In this document: positions 51,505 to 61,399 of the stretch, in pieces
How positions within the stretch are numbered: the stretch's first letter is position 1
How the letters are laid out: the number at the start of each line of letters is the position of its first letter
Source of the DNA: Stratiolaelaps scimitus
Taxonomy: Eukaryota; Arthropoda; Arachnida; Mesostigmata; Laelapidae
Assembly (NCBI GenBank): GCA_019614645.1
Contig: JABWDB010000003.1
Coordinates: forward strand, 23,087,001-23,151,000
Length of the DNA: 64,000 nt
Direction: 5' to 3'
Made by a program: the position numbers and the translations under genes
Notes under the pieces: generated by a model
Seen by the model: the letters and a program-made list of their open reading frames with translations, nothing else
What the model was told of the DNA's origin: nothing
Databases searched by the model: none

Positions 51505-52886
51505 CTACGGCTTCGGTTGGCCGGCACACATGGTTTCACTAGGATTCGACTTGTGCACGAGATCAAGAAGTGTGCAAATGTCTAGATTGAATGGTGCCAT
51601 ATTCGCTGCGCTCGTGCCAGATGCCGTGTGTTCAGCTGCGGGTGGCTTGACTAGAAGCGGTTTTGCTACACTGTTCCCTTGTATTCCTGTGGCACCTTGC
51701 GAGGGTGGACTCGCCTTAGGTTGTATTCGCCGTTCACCGGCGGTATTCGCCTCTTTATTGATTGTTTGCTGAGACGGCACAGTGCTTAGCACAAGCGCAG
51801 TCGCTGCTGGTCTCGATTGTACAATTGTCTCTTTTTTCTCATCATGCGTTGGACTAATCTTCGGTGCAACTGGAGGCAAATGCGATGTAGAGTAAATGAC
51901 ATGCTGGTCCGCGAGCCGTTCGATTTGGGGCCCGATTAGTACCCTAGACGGAGCCCCTTTTGGCGCAATGTGTCTGAAAGCGCTTGACGTCCTGCCAACC
52001 ACCGGTGGTACAACTACTTTTGTCCTGCCGGCGGCTGATGGCTCTTTAGCCTCCGTCGCGGATTTCGCCACCCGGCGAGCTTCTTCTTGCAGCGCCTGCA
52101 TCTTTCCGATCGAAATCCTGCCTTTGATCGAGGCTAAGGGCAATGTCAGTCGAGTGGCATTCATAACCTGATGCTGAGTATTATTCTTATTACTGTTGGT
52201 GTTATTATTATTATTATTAATTTTATTACTATGATTATTATTATTACTAGTACTGTTGTTCGTGTTGCTTATACTTTTGTTGCTGCTCTTATTAGTGGGC
52301 GGAGCTATGGCTTTTTTCGGCGTCGTTGGCATAAGAAACTCAGCGTCTGGTGCGTTGCCACGGCCCTTAACTCTCTTGCTGGCGGTGGTATTAGTGTCAT
52401 TGTTATTATCAGTGAGACCCTTTGATGTCCTATTTCCTCGCGGGGCTTTCGCTCGCGAGGAGGACATTCTCACTGGGGCCGTTCTCCGCTGCAGGGGCGC
52501 AATGTCCACCATGATAGCCTGTCGCCTTCTAGGGTTATCTGTCAACGTGCAGGATTGGCGCGCTTTTTCGTCTTGCACCCGAGGATTCGGATCAGTCGAC
52601 GCTTCGCCTGGTGACCTAACCTCGTCCGGAATACTGACGATCGCCGTGGGAACATTGAAGACAGATAGCGTAACTGGAGCGCCGGATACCCGATCGGTGT
52701 CAACGTGATCACTGGCAGGGTCCGTCTTTTTCTCTGGCTCCTTACGGGTGTCCGACCTTCGTTTTGACCTTCGATCGGGCGCACGTCTTGCCATTTTAGG
52801 GGTCTTGCATAGAGTATTAGGCGATTTCCGCTTTCGCGAAAGGCCAGAACGGTTCTTCGACCTGGGTGGACTAACCGGGGTAGATT
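51505..52886 (-). CDS. NPAT: NPAT last exon (basic NLS-like region, poly-Asn tract, C terminus)
   Basis: The acceptor is tattcttattgcag. Two bases finish a Glu codon and 459 codons plus a stop follow. The exon opens with a strongly basic segment (SKNRSGLSRKRKSPNT, KTPKMARRAPDRRSKRRS), a likely nuclear localisation and CDK-site cluster. At about residues 985-1020 lies an Asn-rich tract encoded by an AAT/AAC microsatellite (plus-strand ATT run near 52190-52260). A helix, GKMQALQEEARRVAKSA, follows. The C terminus is FNLDICTLLDLVHKSNPSE. Confidence 0.88.
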
Positions 52887-55800
52887 CTGCAATAAGAATA
52901 ATTTGTGTTCCATATTATACCCTGGTGGTGTTTTTATTTAAGCCCGCCCAGAAAATGCGGTTAAATTTTTATTTTTCACCTTATTTTGTATGTATAATGA
53001 CTACAGGACTACTTTTGACAGTGGCCACCGTTCGGAATTCTATTGCAACAGCTCTTCACATTATCAAATAGAAGATCATTAGGACAATTTAGTTATGTCT
53101 AGCATTACGAAAAAAAACTGTCGAAATATATAATTGAAGCTACGGTACAAAACGGTGATATTTTCAATATGAGTGTTGTTGCATCACGAATTATACCAGT
53201 AGATATTGTGTACGAAGATCTCATCTGACGAATTGAGCGGTACCGCAGAAACAATGCAATTGCATTGCGGAGAGACAGCGGGACCAGAAGTTAATAGTCG
53301 CTCACCATATATATTGACGTTCCTGTAAAGGTTTGGATAGCGTGCCGCGCAGCCGGCCAGCCCGTCAAAATCAAGCGCCCGAATATGGCTACCCAATGTA
53401 GCGGCTTTCTTTGGCGGTTTCGAGCCGTTTGCAGTTGATGCAGAGGACGCTGTTTCTGTGGTCTTAGTGACGGTGGCATTGGACACCACAGCTGACTCAT
53501 CCGTACTGATTCCTGGACCTTGTGCTAAAGCACTTGAAGTCTCTGTAGAATGTTCATCCAATGGCGAGTGTGTCCGTCCGTCAATAACAGAGACTGTAGT
53601 CGACTCCGGAGGGGATACCTTTGGCGAAGGTTTTCTTGGGGCATTCCTTAGAACCGGAGGTGCTGGCAGTGGGGCTTTCACGGGTGACGAATTGACCACA
53701 ATTTTCATAGAATCCGAACCACCAACAATGGCAGTGGACAATGACTGGGAAACGATAGAGGAAGACACGCCCACTGTGGCCGCAGGTATAGCAGATGATT
53801 GCAGAATTCCAGCCGGCTGTCGTGTTAATGCTGTAAGGTTTCCACTTGTTGTCACACTAATAAAACCCGGCGGAAGTTGAATAAATTGACCAGGCTGCAG
53901 AACTACGCCCCGCGACTCCGACACAAGGCTTGGTATAGGCTCAACAGCGGTAGCGGGGGCGCCAGGCGCTATGGACGCCAGCTGAAAACAACATCAAGGC
54001 ATTCACATAAAGACAATTTTTTACCACGTTATTGTTTTGCGGTACCACGCATTATATGCACGCATTGATGATAGCAAATATTAGGTAGTCAAAGCTTGGG
54101 GAGCCATCTAACATATTTGTTTGGGCGCCCGTCGACCAGAAAATATTCAGTCCTATGCATCTATCGATCGATCGATTCCTCTAGTAAAACCCATATTGCG
54201 TGGCACGTGCGACAAACAGAAATTACAAATCACTGTACATCAACGTTACCGTTTCAAAAGATTTTGCTGGCATCGGCGGCGTCTGTAGTGTGGACGGTGT
54301 ATCGTCAATGATTATCGGTTCACTAGCGGCCTCTATCGCGATCTGTTTAAAAGGGGTCCTTAGTGCTGCACCCTTGAGAGGCGTTCCTGTCGGTGTGTCT
54401 AAGTCGGCACCAGACGTTGTTTTGAGAGCCATGTACTGCGCAAGCTCCTCGACCACGGGGTCTGCCAAGGCTTTAGCTATGCGACGCGACCGGCACGGCA
54501 AAGGACAATCAAGGGAATAGTGTTAGCACAAAGCGAATAGATCAAGAACTGTTGCATATAATTAAATGATATACTTGAGTATATTTCAGGAAAGAAGCAG
54601 CCCAAACATAAGTAGATATAGTCTGTGGCAAAAGAAAATCGAGAAGCCAAGCAATAAATACCAACAAAAAATAGAGCGGTTGTTGCTAGTTGCAGTTACG
54701 TAGAGGACGTATTGGCTGTATTATATTTTAGGACGACGTTTTTAAATCTTTTAGTTAGTCTTTACTATATGTGGATCGAGATAAGTTCTTTTGAGCAACA
54801 ACCTACACTGGACAAAGTGCTTAGCTTATGGTTTTACATATACACCTCTCAGAAAGCGGAGAACAACTAGATAATTGAAGCCTTTCACTTTTCATTGTAG
54901 TACGATGCAAATCTACTTATTCCTCTCTCTCTCCGACATCATTACACAGTGCGTGTCACTTCGTAAGATAGTGTCTCAATCCAACTTACAGATAGCTAGA
55001 TCCAGGAGATCGTTTTGAAGTGCGCTTGAATTCGAACATGAGCTATTTTCGTGGAACGCGAACGACCTCGACGATCTCCCCATGACGGAGGGACGACTTG
55101 CCGCGTTCGCCGAACTTCCAGCTGGCAGCTGGCTCTGACTATTATCACCAGCCGCGAGACCGTTTGCGGCTTCGTTGATACTCTCAGCCAACTTTTCGGC
55201 CAATTGAGTTTGGACGAACTCATCAAACATCCGTCGAGTGGTGCTTCCCGTCGAGTCCCTCGGTGGCGGGGAGGGCGGTCCCATTGACAACTCAACCGGT
55301 GGCACCACCGGACGCTTCCTCGGGGCGATTGTCTTTCGCTTTGGCGAAGCGGCCGATACAGCTATGGAGATCTGCGGCTGGAAACCGGTAGACGTCTCAA
55401 GGTTGTCGTTTCCATGATGACCAGATGGAGAGAGCGGATCGGAACCCGTTGGTTCTGTAGGTACGAAGTTTGCCAACGGAACTGGTTCATAAAGATTTAC
55501 GAAGTTTAGTATGTGATGCGCTTTGTCGCTTTGCCAGTCGGGTCAACGAGTCGTCGGCGAGATCAACGAAGAAGTGTTGTAAATGCTACAACACGTAGGA
55601 ATGTCTATTTACGCGTTACAACATTTATATTTTATATATTTTATGTTATTATTGTATACTTACAACATTGTCAAACGGAGCACAGTTCGCAAGGCATACT
55701 TATTTCATATTCGTCAATATTATATATGTTTATTTAATTATAAAAGTGCACGACAGTTGTAACTGGTAGCTTTTCATTTCGATGGGTTAAATTTTGAAAA

Positions 55801-57409
55801 ATATCTTTTGGATAGAAAAAAAAATATCTTTTGTATATATATATTATATATATACAATTAACTGTTATTATATAATATATTTTTCCAGAGAAAACGTACC
55901 CGTCGAGGGAGGACTTATCACGTTGTCCTGCTGTGCTAAGGGTACGGCCTGCTTTGCTGGATTCGACCCAGTGATCTCAGTTGTGACTGTTGCTATCGAA
56001 AATTTCATCGCTCCGCTTGATGTGGCTGAAGTTTCCAACGGACAGTCAGATGGCATTTCAACATCGGCAGCGTTATCAATAGATGGCTGATATTGTGGCG
56101 CATCCTGTTGGTTTTGCACAGGTGTAGAACATGCATGTGGCGCAGAACCCATCGGAGTGGCACAATCGCTGCTAGTTTGTTGCGAATTGAGCAACGGTAG
56201 AGTCGGCTGTTGGTTAGCCTTTAACTCGATTGGCAGTTGACCTGCTGAAACGGGAAGCACATCTTCCGTTTGTATGCTCGCCTCACTGACGGGACGATTC
56301 GGCGCCACAATTCCTGAAGAAGTAACTGATGGTGTTCCACCGGGTGGAATCTGCGGCTCGGACGATGGAGCATCGGTGACTGTCGTGACATCGATGATGC
56401 TGTCCGCTGGCGAACGGCGATCGCGCTCAGCGGGTGAAGCGCCTGGCCATCCAGCACCCCGAGGTGTGCGATAGGATGCCGCAGGTTGGCGTGGTGATGT
56501 TAAGGGAGTGCCTTCAATTATGCGAGGATAGAAAAAACAATAGGGCCTTGATATCTCGAAAGACATAATAAAAGTGCGCTAGCGGAACGAATCCATCGAT
56601 TTTACCTTATTCTGGACCGAAAAGTAACTTCATATAGCGTAGCCCATTTTCGAGCTAAGTTTCGTAGTGCTCGCATCGACGTTACGTACCTGTCAAGACC
56701 CAGGCGTGTACTGAATAATCTATTCCCTTGAGCATATCATGCAGAACTGACACACGAAATACATACCATTACGTACAGAAGCACCCTGTTGTGCTGGGCT
56801 CTCCTGTCCTGACGGGGGCTCTCCGAAGGGAATGCCAGCTGGACGGTTCGGGTACGTTGAGAAATACGCGCCAAATGGATACTTCAGAGGATCTCCATTT
56901 GCTTTATGGCGCAGCAAACGTAACAGGAATAAAAAGCAACACGTCAGAGTGGGGTAACGCAAGGCAATCGTGGTTCGTCGCGATTCTGAAGATCGGGATC
57001 AACCCTTGAAGAAGCCACTAGTAGTGTGTGAGGCTAGATGAATAAATCAGTAGCGTTTCCTCTAGCTTAAGAGGTACAGACTACTCAAAGCATCCGCATT
57101 GCATGCATGAATCGTCAGAGTTTTAGCCAAAAATCCTCGTGATAGTAGTAATTGTAGAAGGGTTTCGAAATTAAAGGGCTCTCTGTACATACACAGATAC
57201 TGAGTGTACTGGTATCCGATGTTGAGGTAATGGGCTAGATTTCTTCCGAAGATCGTGGTTGGATACTCTTGTCCATTTTCCAACAGGTAGACGTATTCGC
57301 GCAGATGTGGACACTCCTCGAGGAACTTGGTCCGCGTTCCCGTGCACTTTATCGAATTTAGATACCCGAGCACTAACCGCGCCACTTCCGATGGAAGCAG
57401 CACGTTCAT
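51505..57409 (-). CDS. NPAT: NPAT, LisH-domain coactivator of histone gene transcription (seven coding exons)
   Basis: Exons on the minus strand: 57409-57193, 56901-56767, 56511-55900, 55481-54990, 54476-54250, 53981-53306 and 52886-51505. They total 3741 bases, or 1246 residues plus stop. All donors are GT, all acceptors AG, and the phases agree at every junction. The start MNVLLPSEVARLVLGYL opens a LisH domain that matches the NPAT N terminus; the family is typically 1200-1450 residues, and human NPAT is about 1430. The rest is low-complexity and Ser/Thr/Pro-rich, as in NPAT. It carries several S/T-P-x-K/R sites and a basic, NLS-like cluster near residues 800-835. NPAT (Mxc in flies) scaffolds the histone locus body and, when phosphorylated by cyclin E-CDK2, drives histone transcription at S phase. 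Identity rests mainly on the LisH segment and overall build. Confidence 0.88.
53306..53981 (-). CDS. NPAT: NPAT coding exon 6
   Basis: The acceptor is gatgttgttttcag and the donor TATG|GTGAGC. It has 225 codons plus one base. It begins LASIAPGAPATAVEPIPS, continues VVLQPGQFIQLPPGFISVTT, and is then Ser/Thr/Pro/Ala-rich. The end, HIRALDFDGLAGCAARYPNL, is less repetitive and may fold. No catalytic motif is present, as expected for a coactivator. Confidence 0.87.
54250..54476 (-). CDS. NPAT: NPAT coding exon 5 (CDK-type motifs)
   Basis: The acceptor is cgcgtcgcatag and the donor ACG|GTAACG, and the exon ends in phase 0. A short helix, ADPVVEELAQYMALK, precedes a run of T-P sites (DTPTGTPLKG, RTPFKQ, DDTPST, QTPPMPAK). 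Two of these fit the S/T-P-x-K/R consensus used by cyclin E-CDK2, the kinase known to activate NPAT. The match of site type and regulator is suggestive, not proof. Confidence 0.85.
54990..55481 (-). CDS. NPAT: NPAT coding exon 4
   Basis: The acceptor is tctttatgaaccag and the donor CT|GTAAGT. The first two bases complete a Val codon with exon 3. It includes SPKRKTIAPRKRPVVPP, a basic patch with a CDK-type S-P-K-R site. After that comes a probable helix, RRMFDEFVQTQLAEKLAESI, the best candidate here for a folded or binding element. The C-terminal part is Ser/Asn-rich. Confidence 0.87.
55900..56511 (-). CDS. NPAT: NPAT coding exon 3
   Basis: The acceptor is cgcataattgaag and the donor ACGG|GTACGT. 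The 612 bases join in phase on both sides. The segment is Pro/Ser/Gln-rich and predicted disordered, with S-P dipeptides (LTSPRQP, GASPAERD, RRSPADS). No domain was recognised. It fits the transactivation-type middle region of NPAT proteins. Confidence 0.85.
56767..56901 (-). CDS. NPAT: NPAT coding exon 2
   Basis: The acceptor ends ccataaag after a pyrimidine-rich stretch, and the donor is AATG|GTATGT. The exon is 135 bases: two to finish a codon, 44 codons, then one base. It reads NGDPLKYPFGAYFSTYPNRP then AGIPFGEPPSGQESP. A second AG eight bases into the exon is an alternative acceptor in the same phase. An earlier acceptor would add a hydrophobic stretch unlike this protein, so I rejected it. 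Confidence 0.75.
57193..57409 (-). CDS. NPAT: NPAT exon 1 of the coding region (LisH domain)
   Basis: ATG at 57409 opens 72 codons plus one base, ending at donor T|GTATGT. Residues 4-37 form the LisH motif (LLPSEVARLVLGYLNSIKC, then TRTKFLEECPHLREY), which in NPAT mediates self-association at the histone locus body. GRNLAHYLNIG follows, matching the FGKNL segment after the NPAT LisH. A pyrimidine-rich tract and AG immediately precede the ATG, so an upstream non-coding exon spliced at this point is possible. The frame reads on to 57062, but that stretch is unlike the family. Confidence 0.88.
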
Positions 57410-58326
57410 CTGTTATTTCAAAATTGAGAATTAAAAACAAAAGAAAAGCGGGTAATTCATCAGGTTTGTATTATCGAATATGAAATAGGAGGCGATCGGC
57501 AATTATAATTAAAATAGCAACAATAATACGTTTAAATAATAAAATTATATATTTTTTTAAATTCTGATCACATTGTAGGCTTAATGTATATATATATATA
57601 TATATACATTATTTTAAACCAGTCCGTTTCTTTCGGGGTGCTTTGACATCGCAGACATGTCTCGTGTCTAGTGCACGTGGACGCAGCTTGTTCTATCATT
57701 TGCAAAATTATTGGTATAATTTCAACTCTATTTGCCAAATCGCCTCATTTGATCTTTCTCTCTTTCTCTCTCTCTCTCTCCTTGCTTGTCCCATACTGCC
57801 CGTCCTCTTTGTTTAAATTTCGGTGTTCAATTCTCGACACAGCATTTATTCTATAAAACCTAAGGAAAATTAATCTACCTCTATGTTCTATCAACGTTTA
57901 ACGGTTAACTCTTCTTCTCCGTAATTTTGATAGTTGTTATTTTCCATTCGATAAATTTTCGAAAATTTCAGCGTTTTCCCGCTCAACATTCCGGCTCTGC
58001 AGACCCTTCCGGCAACCCTGATGCCTTCAAGCTTTTGTATAACATTTCAATTGAAACATAATGGTTCTTGTTATCGCTATACAATGCCAAAGATTTTCAC
58101 TATTACATTTCTGTTCTTCGTCTCGTCTCCGCTGCATCATTCAACGGTGTCCCTACTTGTCCGTTCATCTTTGATAGACTACCGGTTGCATTCGCTAATT
58201 GTATATTCTGCTCATGCTACACTTTCAAGAGATTTTCATACTACTTAATGTCCCATCTGGCTTTTGTCCGTTTTTCTGTTTCAGTTTGGAGTGCGTTGCC
58301 CATGATCATTTTCTTTGTTTTCCAAG

Positions 58327-58498
58327 AGCCTTAACCGAAGTTTCGAACGTGCATCATGCCGGGGCCTCGAGCGTACAGAAACTTAATATCCCAAGTTCTC
58401 CTTCTAAGAACTACGATGCGTACGGGACTCGGCATTGCACTGCTTGTCGCGTTCTGCTCCATTTGCATAACGATACTGGCAGTGAATATTGCATTGGC
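58327..58498 (+). CDS. Candidate small coding exon with one membrane segment
   Basis: A GC-richer island inside AT/T-rich DNA, bounded by a good acceptor (ctttgttttccaag) and a strong donor (GGC|GTAAGC). ATG 58356 opens 47 codons plus two bases: MPGPRAYRNL, a short basic stretch, then a hydrophobic helix, GLGIALLVAFCSICITILAV. A short basic head and one helix recall small mitochondrial inner-membrane subunits, but I recognise no family. A possible next exon in matching phase begins at 58722, but its product is not recognisable. A chance open frame remains quite possible. Confidence 0.3.
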
Positions 58499-59889
58499 GT
58501 AAGCGACTGTTGGTACAAACGACGTTTCCGTCAACTTCTCTGATCACAAGTTACTCACTAGACGGCCACATAGCTTTCATTTATTTTTTCCCCCGTTGGA
58601 AGGAACCTTATTTTAGTCTCTATTTTTCACTTTTAAAGCATCTTCTTCTTTTACAATTTATTTTCCTAGATATGTGCATTGTTATCTCTATCTGCTGCAA
58701 TTCATTTGTGTTTTCTGTCAGTTGTACGAAAAATGAAAAAAAATACACATTTATCGCATATCAAGGAATACATCCGTATACGTATTATAAGTGTTTACAA
58801 TGTGGCGAATATCGGCTCGACCGATCTATGTTCAGCATAAAAATCATAATTTTGCGAAGCTTTATTATTTTCATACTTGATACCGTGAATTGAAGAATAC
58901 ACTTCTGTTGACATTTGTTAACTATTAGAAAAGACTACTTCGAGAAACAGAATCAATTGAAGATGTTATTTCTATGTTTTTCGTTACATAGAACCAAGTT
59001 TCACTATCATCATATACTCAATTCATATTTTATATATCTTTTTCTCAGAGTTAAAAGCATAGTTTTCTTTTCGTAACGGTTTTCTATGCGAATATTAACA
59101 AATGCAAGTTGGACGGAAACTACAGTTATATATATTGCGGTATTTTCCCGCCTTTAATGAAGTAGTCAGAGCTCAAGTTTGTACTTATGAAAGTTGAATT
59201 ACGTGGGCTAATTTTAATTTTTTCCATCTCTTCATGTCAGTAACGAGTGAGGGACGTGCAATGTGATACACAATTTGGCTCAGAATGAGATTTTTGTATC
59301 GCGAGCGATAGATAGTAGAGCTGCTTTAGGTAGTCAGCTATACATGGTCGTTCTCTTAGTGTACAGCGGCAGCGGGTGGTCGTGTGTAACGCATGATAGC
59401 TTGGCGAACCCCTCACAGGTCCTTACCTCGTTCTTCTTTGCTCAAACCGTTGGACTTCTACACATTTTTGCTACACGCAGAGTCGGCAACGAGTCACGTC
59501 ACAATCTACGACGACCTGTAGTGCACATCTTGCATGTATCTGCACGCATTTTGCTTGCCTTATGGCTGTAATCCTCGATCGCAATGTTCTAAAACACGGT
59601 ATTGTTTTGGAGCCAAGCGCGAAGGTGGTGCAGAGAAGCTAAAAGCCACGCGCGATATTCAAATGCTGTCTCCTTGCGCGCTATGCGTGGTCCAACGGGC
59701 TGGTGTAACAGGACGAGCGCGTATCAGAAGTGGCGAAGAAGTATCCGATATCAGCTGGTACATTATAGTCAATTGTTAATTTTTTTAGAAAACAGGTCAG
59801 GCACCCGCCACGTACCTGTTGATAACTAGTTAGCTAACTGTAGGAGTATAATCGCGCAAGTATAACAACTACATCGGCTCATGTGGCGT

Positions 59890-59975
59890 TTGCATGCTTG
59901 AGCTAGAGGGCCTACGATTCCGAGCCACCGTCATGGCGCTTAACCAACTCCGCTAAACAATGGGCACTTTGAACG
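59890..59975 (-). repeat. Possible third, divergent tRNA-like element
   Basis: On the minus strand, TAGCGGAGTTGGTTAAGCGC resembles a tRNA A box region. It is followed by GACGGTGGCTCGG, which shares GACGGTGGCT with the copy at 28.4 kb. The expected B box is decayed (AGCTCAAGC). Confidence 0.35.
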
Positions 59976-60182
59976 GGGCCAGACACACGATTACTGGTGA
60001 ACAATGCCCAAAGCCTAATAAGCCCACAGTTATTGTACAAAGGAATGTTTTAATTGTCATTTAATGATATGCATTCATCATGTGCCATCTGTATTCGTAA
60101 ACACATATGGAGATGGAGAGAAATGTTTAAGGCAAAATTAAACGCGTCGCCCATTGAGTAGCCTGCATGAAGGCATTTTTTT

Positions 60183-60233
60183 GTTTTTTCCAGCTGACCC
60201 TCAGCTGTTCCCCTATGCGACAGGCCTCAGCTC
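60183..60233 (+). repeat. Short dispersed repeat, copy 2
   Basis: The partner of the copy at 48298-48345, in opposite orientation. AGCTGACCCTCAGCTG and GACAGGCCTCAGCTC are shared exactly and are separated here by 11 extra bases (ttcccctatgc). Similarity fades outside this core. Confidence 0.55.
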
Positions 60234-61399
60234 CTTGTGTACGTCACCTGCAATGTTATCGAACTCGGTAGAGTATATTATTCGGTAGTATTCAAAGTAA
60301 ATAACGTATATTCTGGGGGGCGGGTTTCATTGGCCCAAGGTGCATGTATGTCGTACTTTCTAAATTGAACCAGTGGTCGAGGACAAGATGGCCAACTAGG
60401 TACCTGGCTGATACTAGACGGCAATTCGAAAGACTGTCTGACAAATTATTTATTGGATCGACTTGATATGGACCACACACCCTTCTAGTTACCACACACC
60501 CTTCCACACACCCTCGAATAGATTATGGAGAGGGGCACAGTTTATCAACTATTATAGCAAGCATACACTCGCCTTAGGATGTAGGCACGCAGCAGATCTA
60601 ATTACGTGAGCTTGTTCGGTTATTCGGCTCCAAGAAGTCGATGAAAGACTCTTCGAAAGACGGATATCATTTCCAAAATTTTATTCCAGGGAACAATAAT
60701 AGCACAAGGGTCAACTGTACGGAACGTAAATGCGACGAACGCCGCACAGCTAAAAACGTACGAAGCGAAACTGTTGCTGGCAAATAGGGGGAGAGCGTCA
60801 CTCTTCGTGCGACACCATAATCAGTCTTTCTCTCTCTCTTTCTCTTGATGGAGTGGCGTATCGTACAATTTCGAACAATTCGTGCGGAGTTCCTTGTGTT
60901 CGTCATTGTATGCTACGTACAGTAGGCCGCAAGAGATAGAAATAAAGTATCTCTTTTATATTCCATGAAATGCGACGCGTACTATTAAGACCATTTCGCC
61001 TATCAACACTGGATAGCATGAGTGGCAACGCCTTCGAATTCTCCAATTCTACACCGGGTGGGTCAACTTCAACCAGTTAACCTATAGCCTAACAAAAGCA
61101 TCATGGTGTGGAACGATATCTTTTTTACTTTCACCCTGCGACCTCAACTGTTCAACCCCATACGAAACAATTGCGGCTGCGACGTAATTCCCACCAGAAT
61201 ACTAACCCATTCAGCCGGCTGGGTAGGTCCGAGAGATCCATTTATCTCTAGAGATGAGGGCCCACCACACATCTCTGTGGTCGTACGAAACGCTGTGAAG
61301 GTCCTGTGTCTGCTGTATCTCGTTCTGACTGTCTGGCTGTCTGTGTGGCTGGGTGTGGGTCATACGGCCAGACCGTATAGAAACGCACACTCAACTATA

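Larger units (their letters stand above)
57410..61399. other. Region upstream of NPAT
   Basis: 57.4-59.2 kb is AT-rich and T-rich, with a (TA)n palindrome at 57586-57607 and a TC run at 57757-57780. Apart from the candidate exon at 58327-58498, it holds nothing I can call a gene. 59.2-61.4 kb holds two repeat fragments and a TC run near 60826-60845. NPAT transcription presumably starts somewhere here or just upstream of 57409, but no core promoter is obvious. Confidence 0.5.

Noticed and set aside
51530..53880. Long plus-strand frames opposite the NPAT exons
   Set aside because: Shadows of the minus-strand NPAT exons. No splice logic or similarity on this strand.
57062..57192. Read-through of the NPAT LisH exon to its frame stop
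   Set aside because: The donor GTATGT at 57192 gives exact phase with the next exon, and the extension is unlike NPAT.
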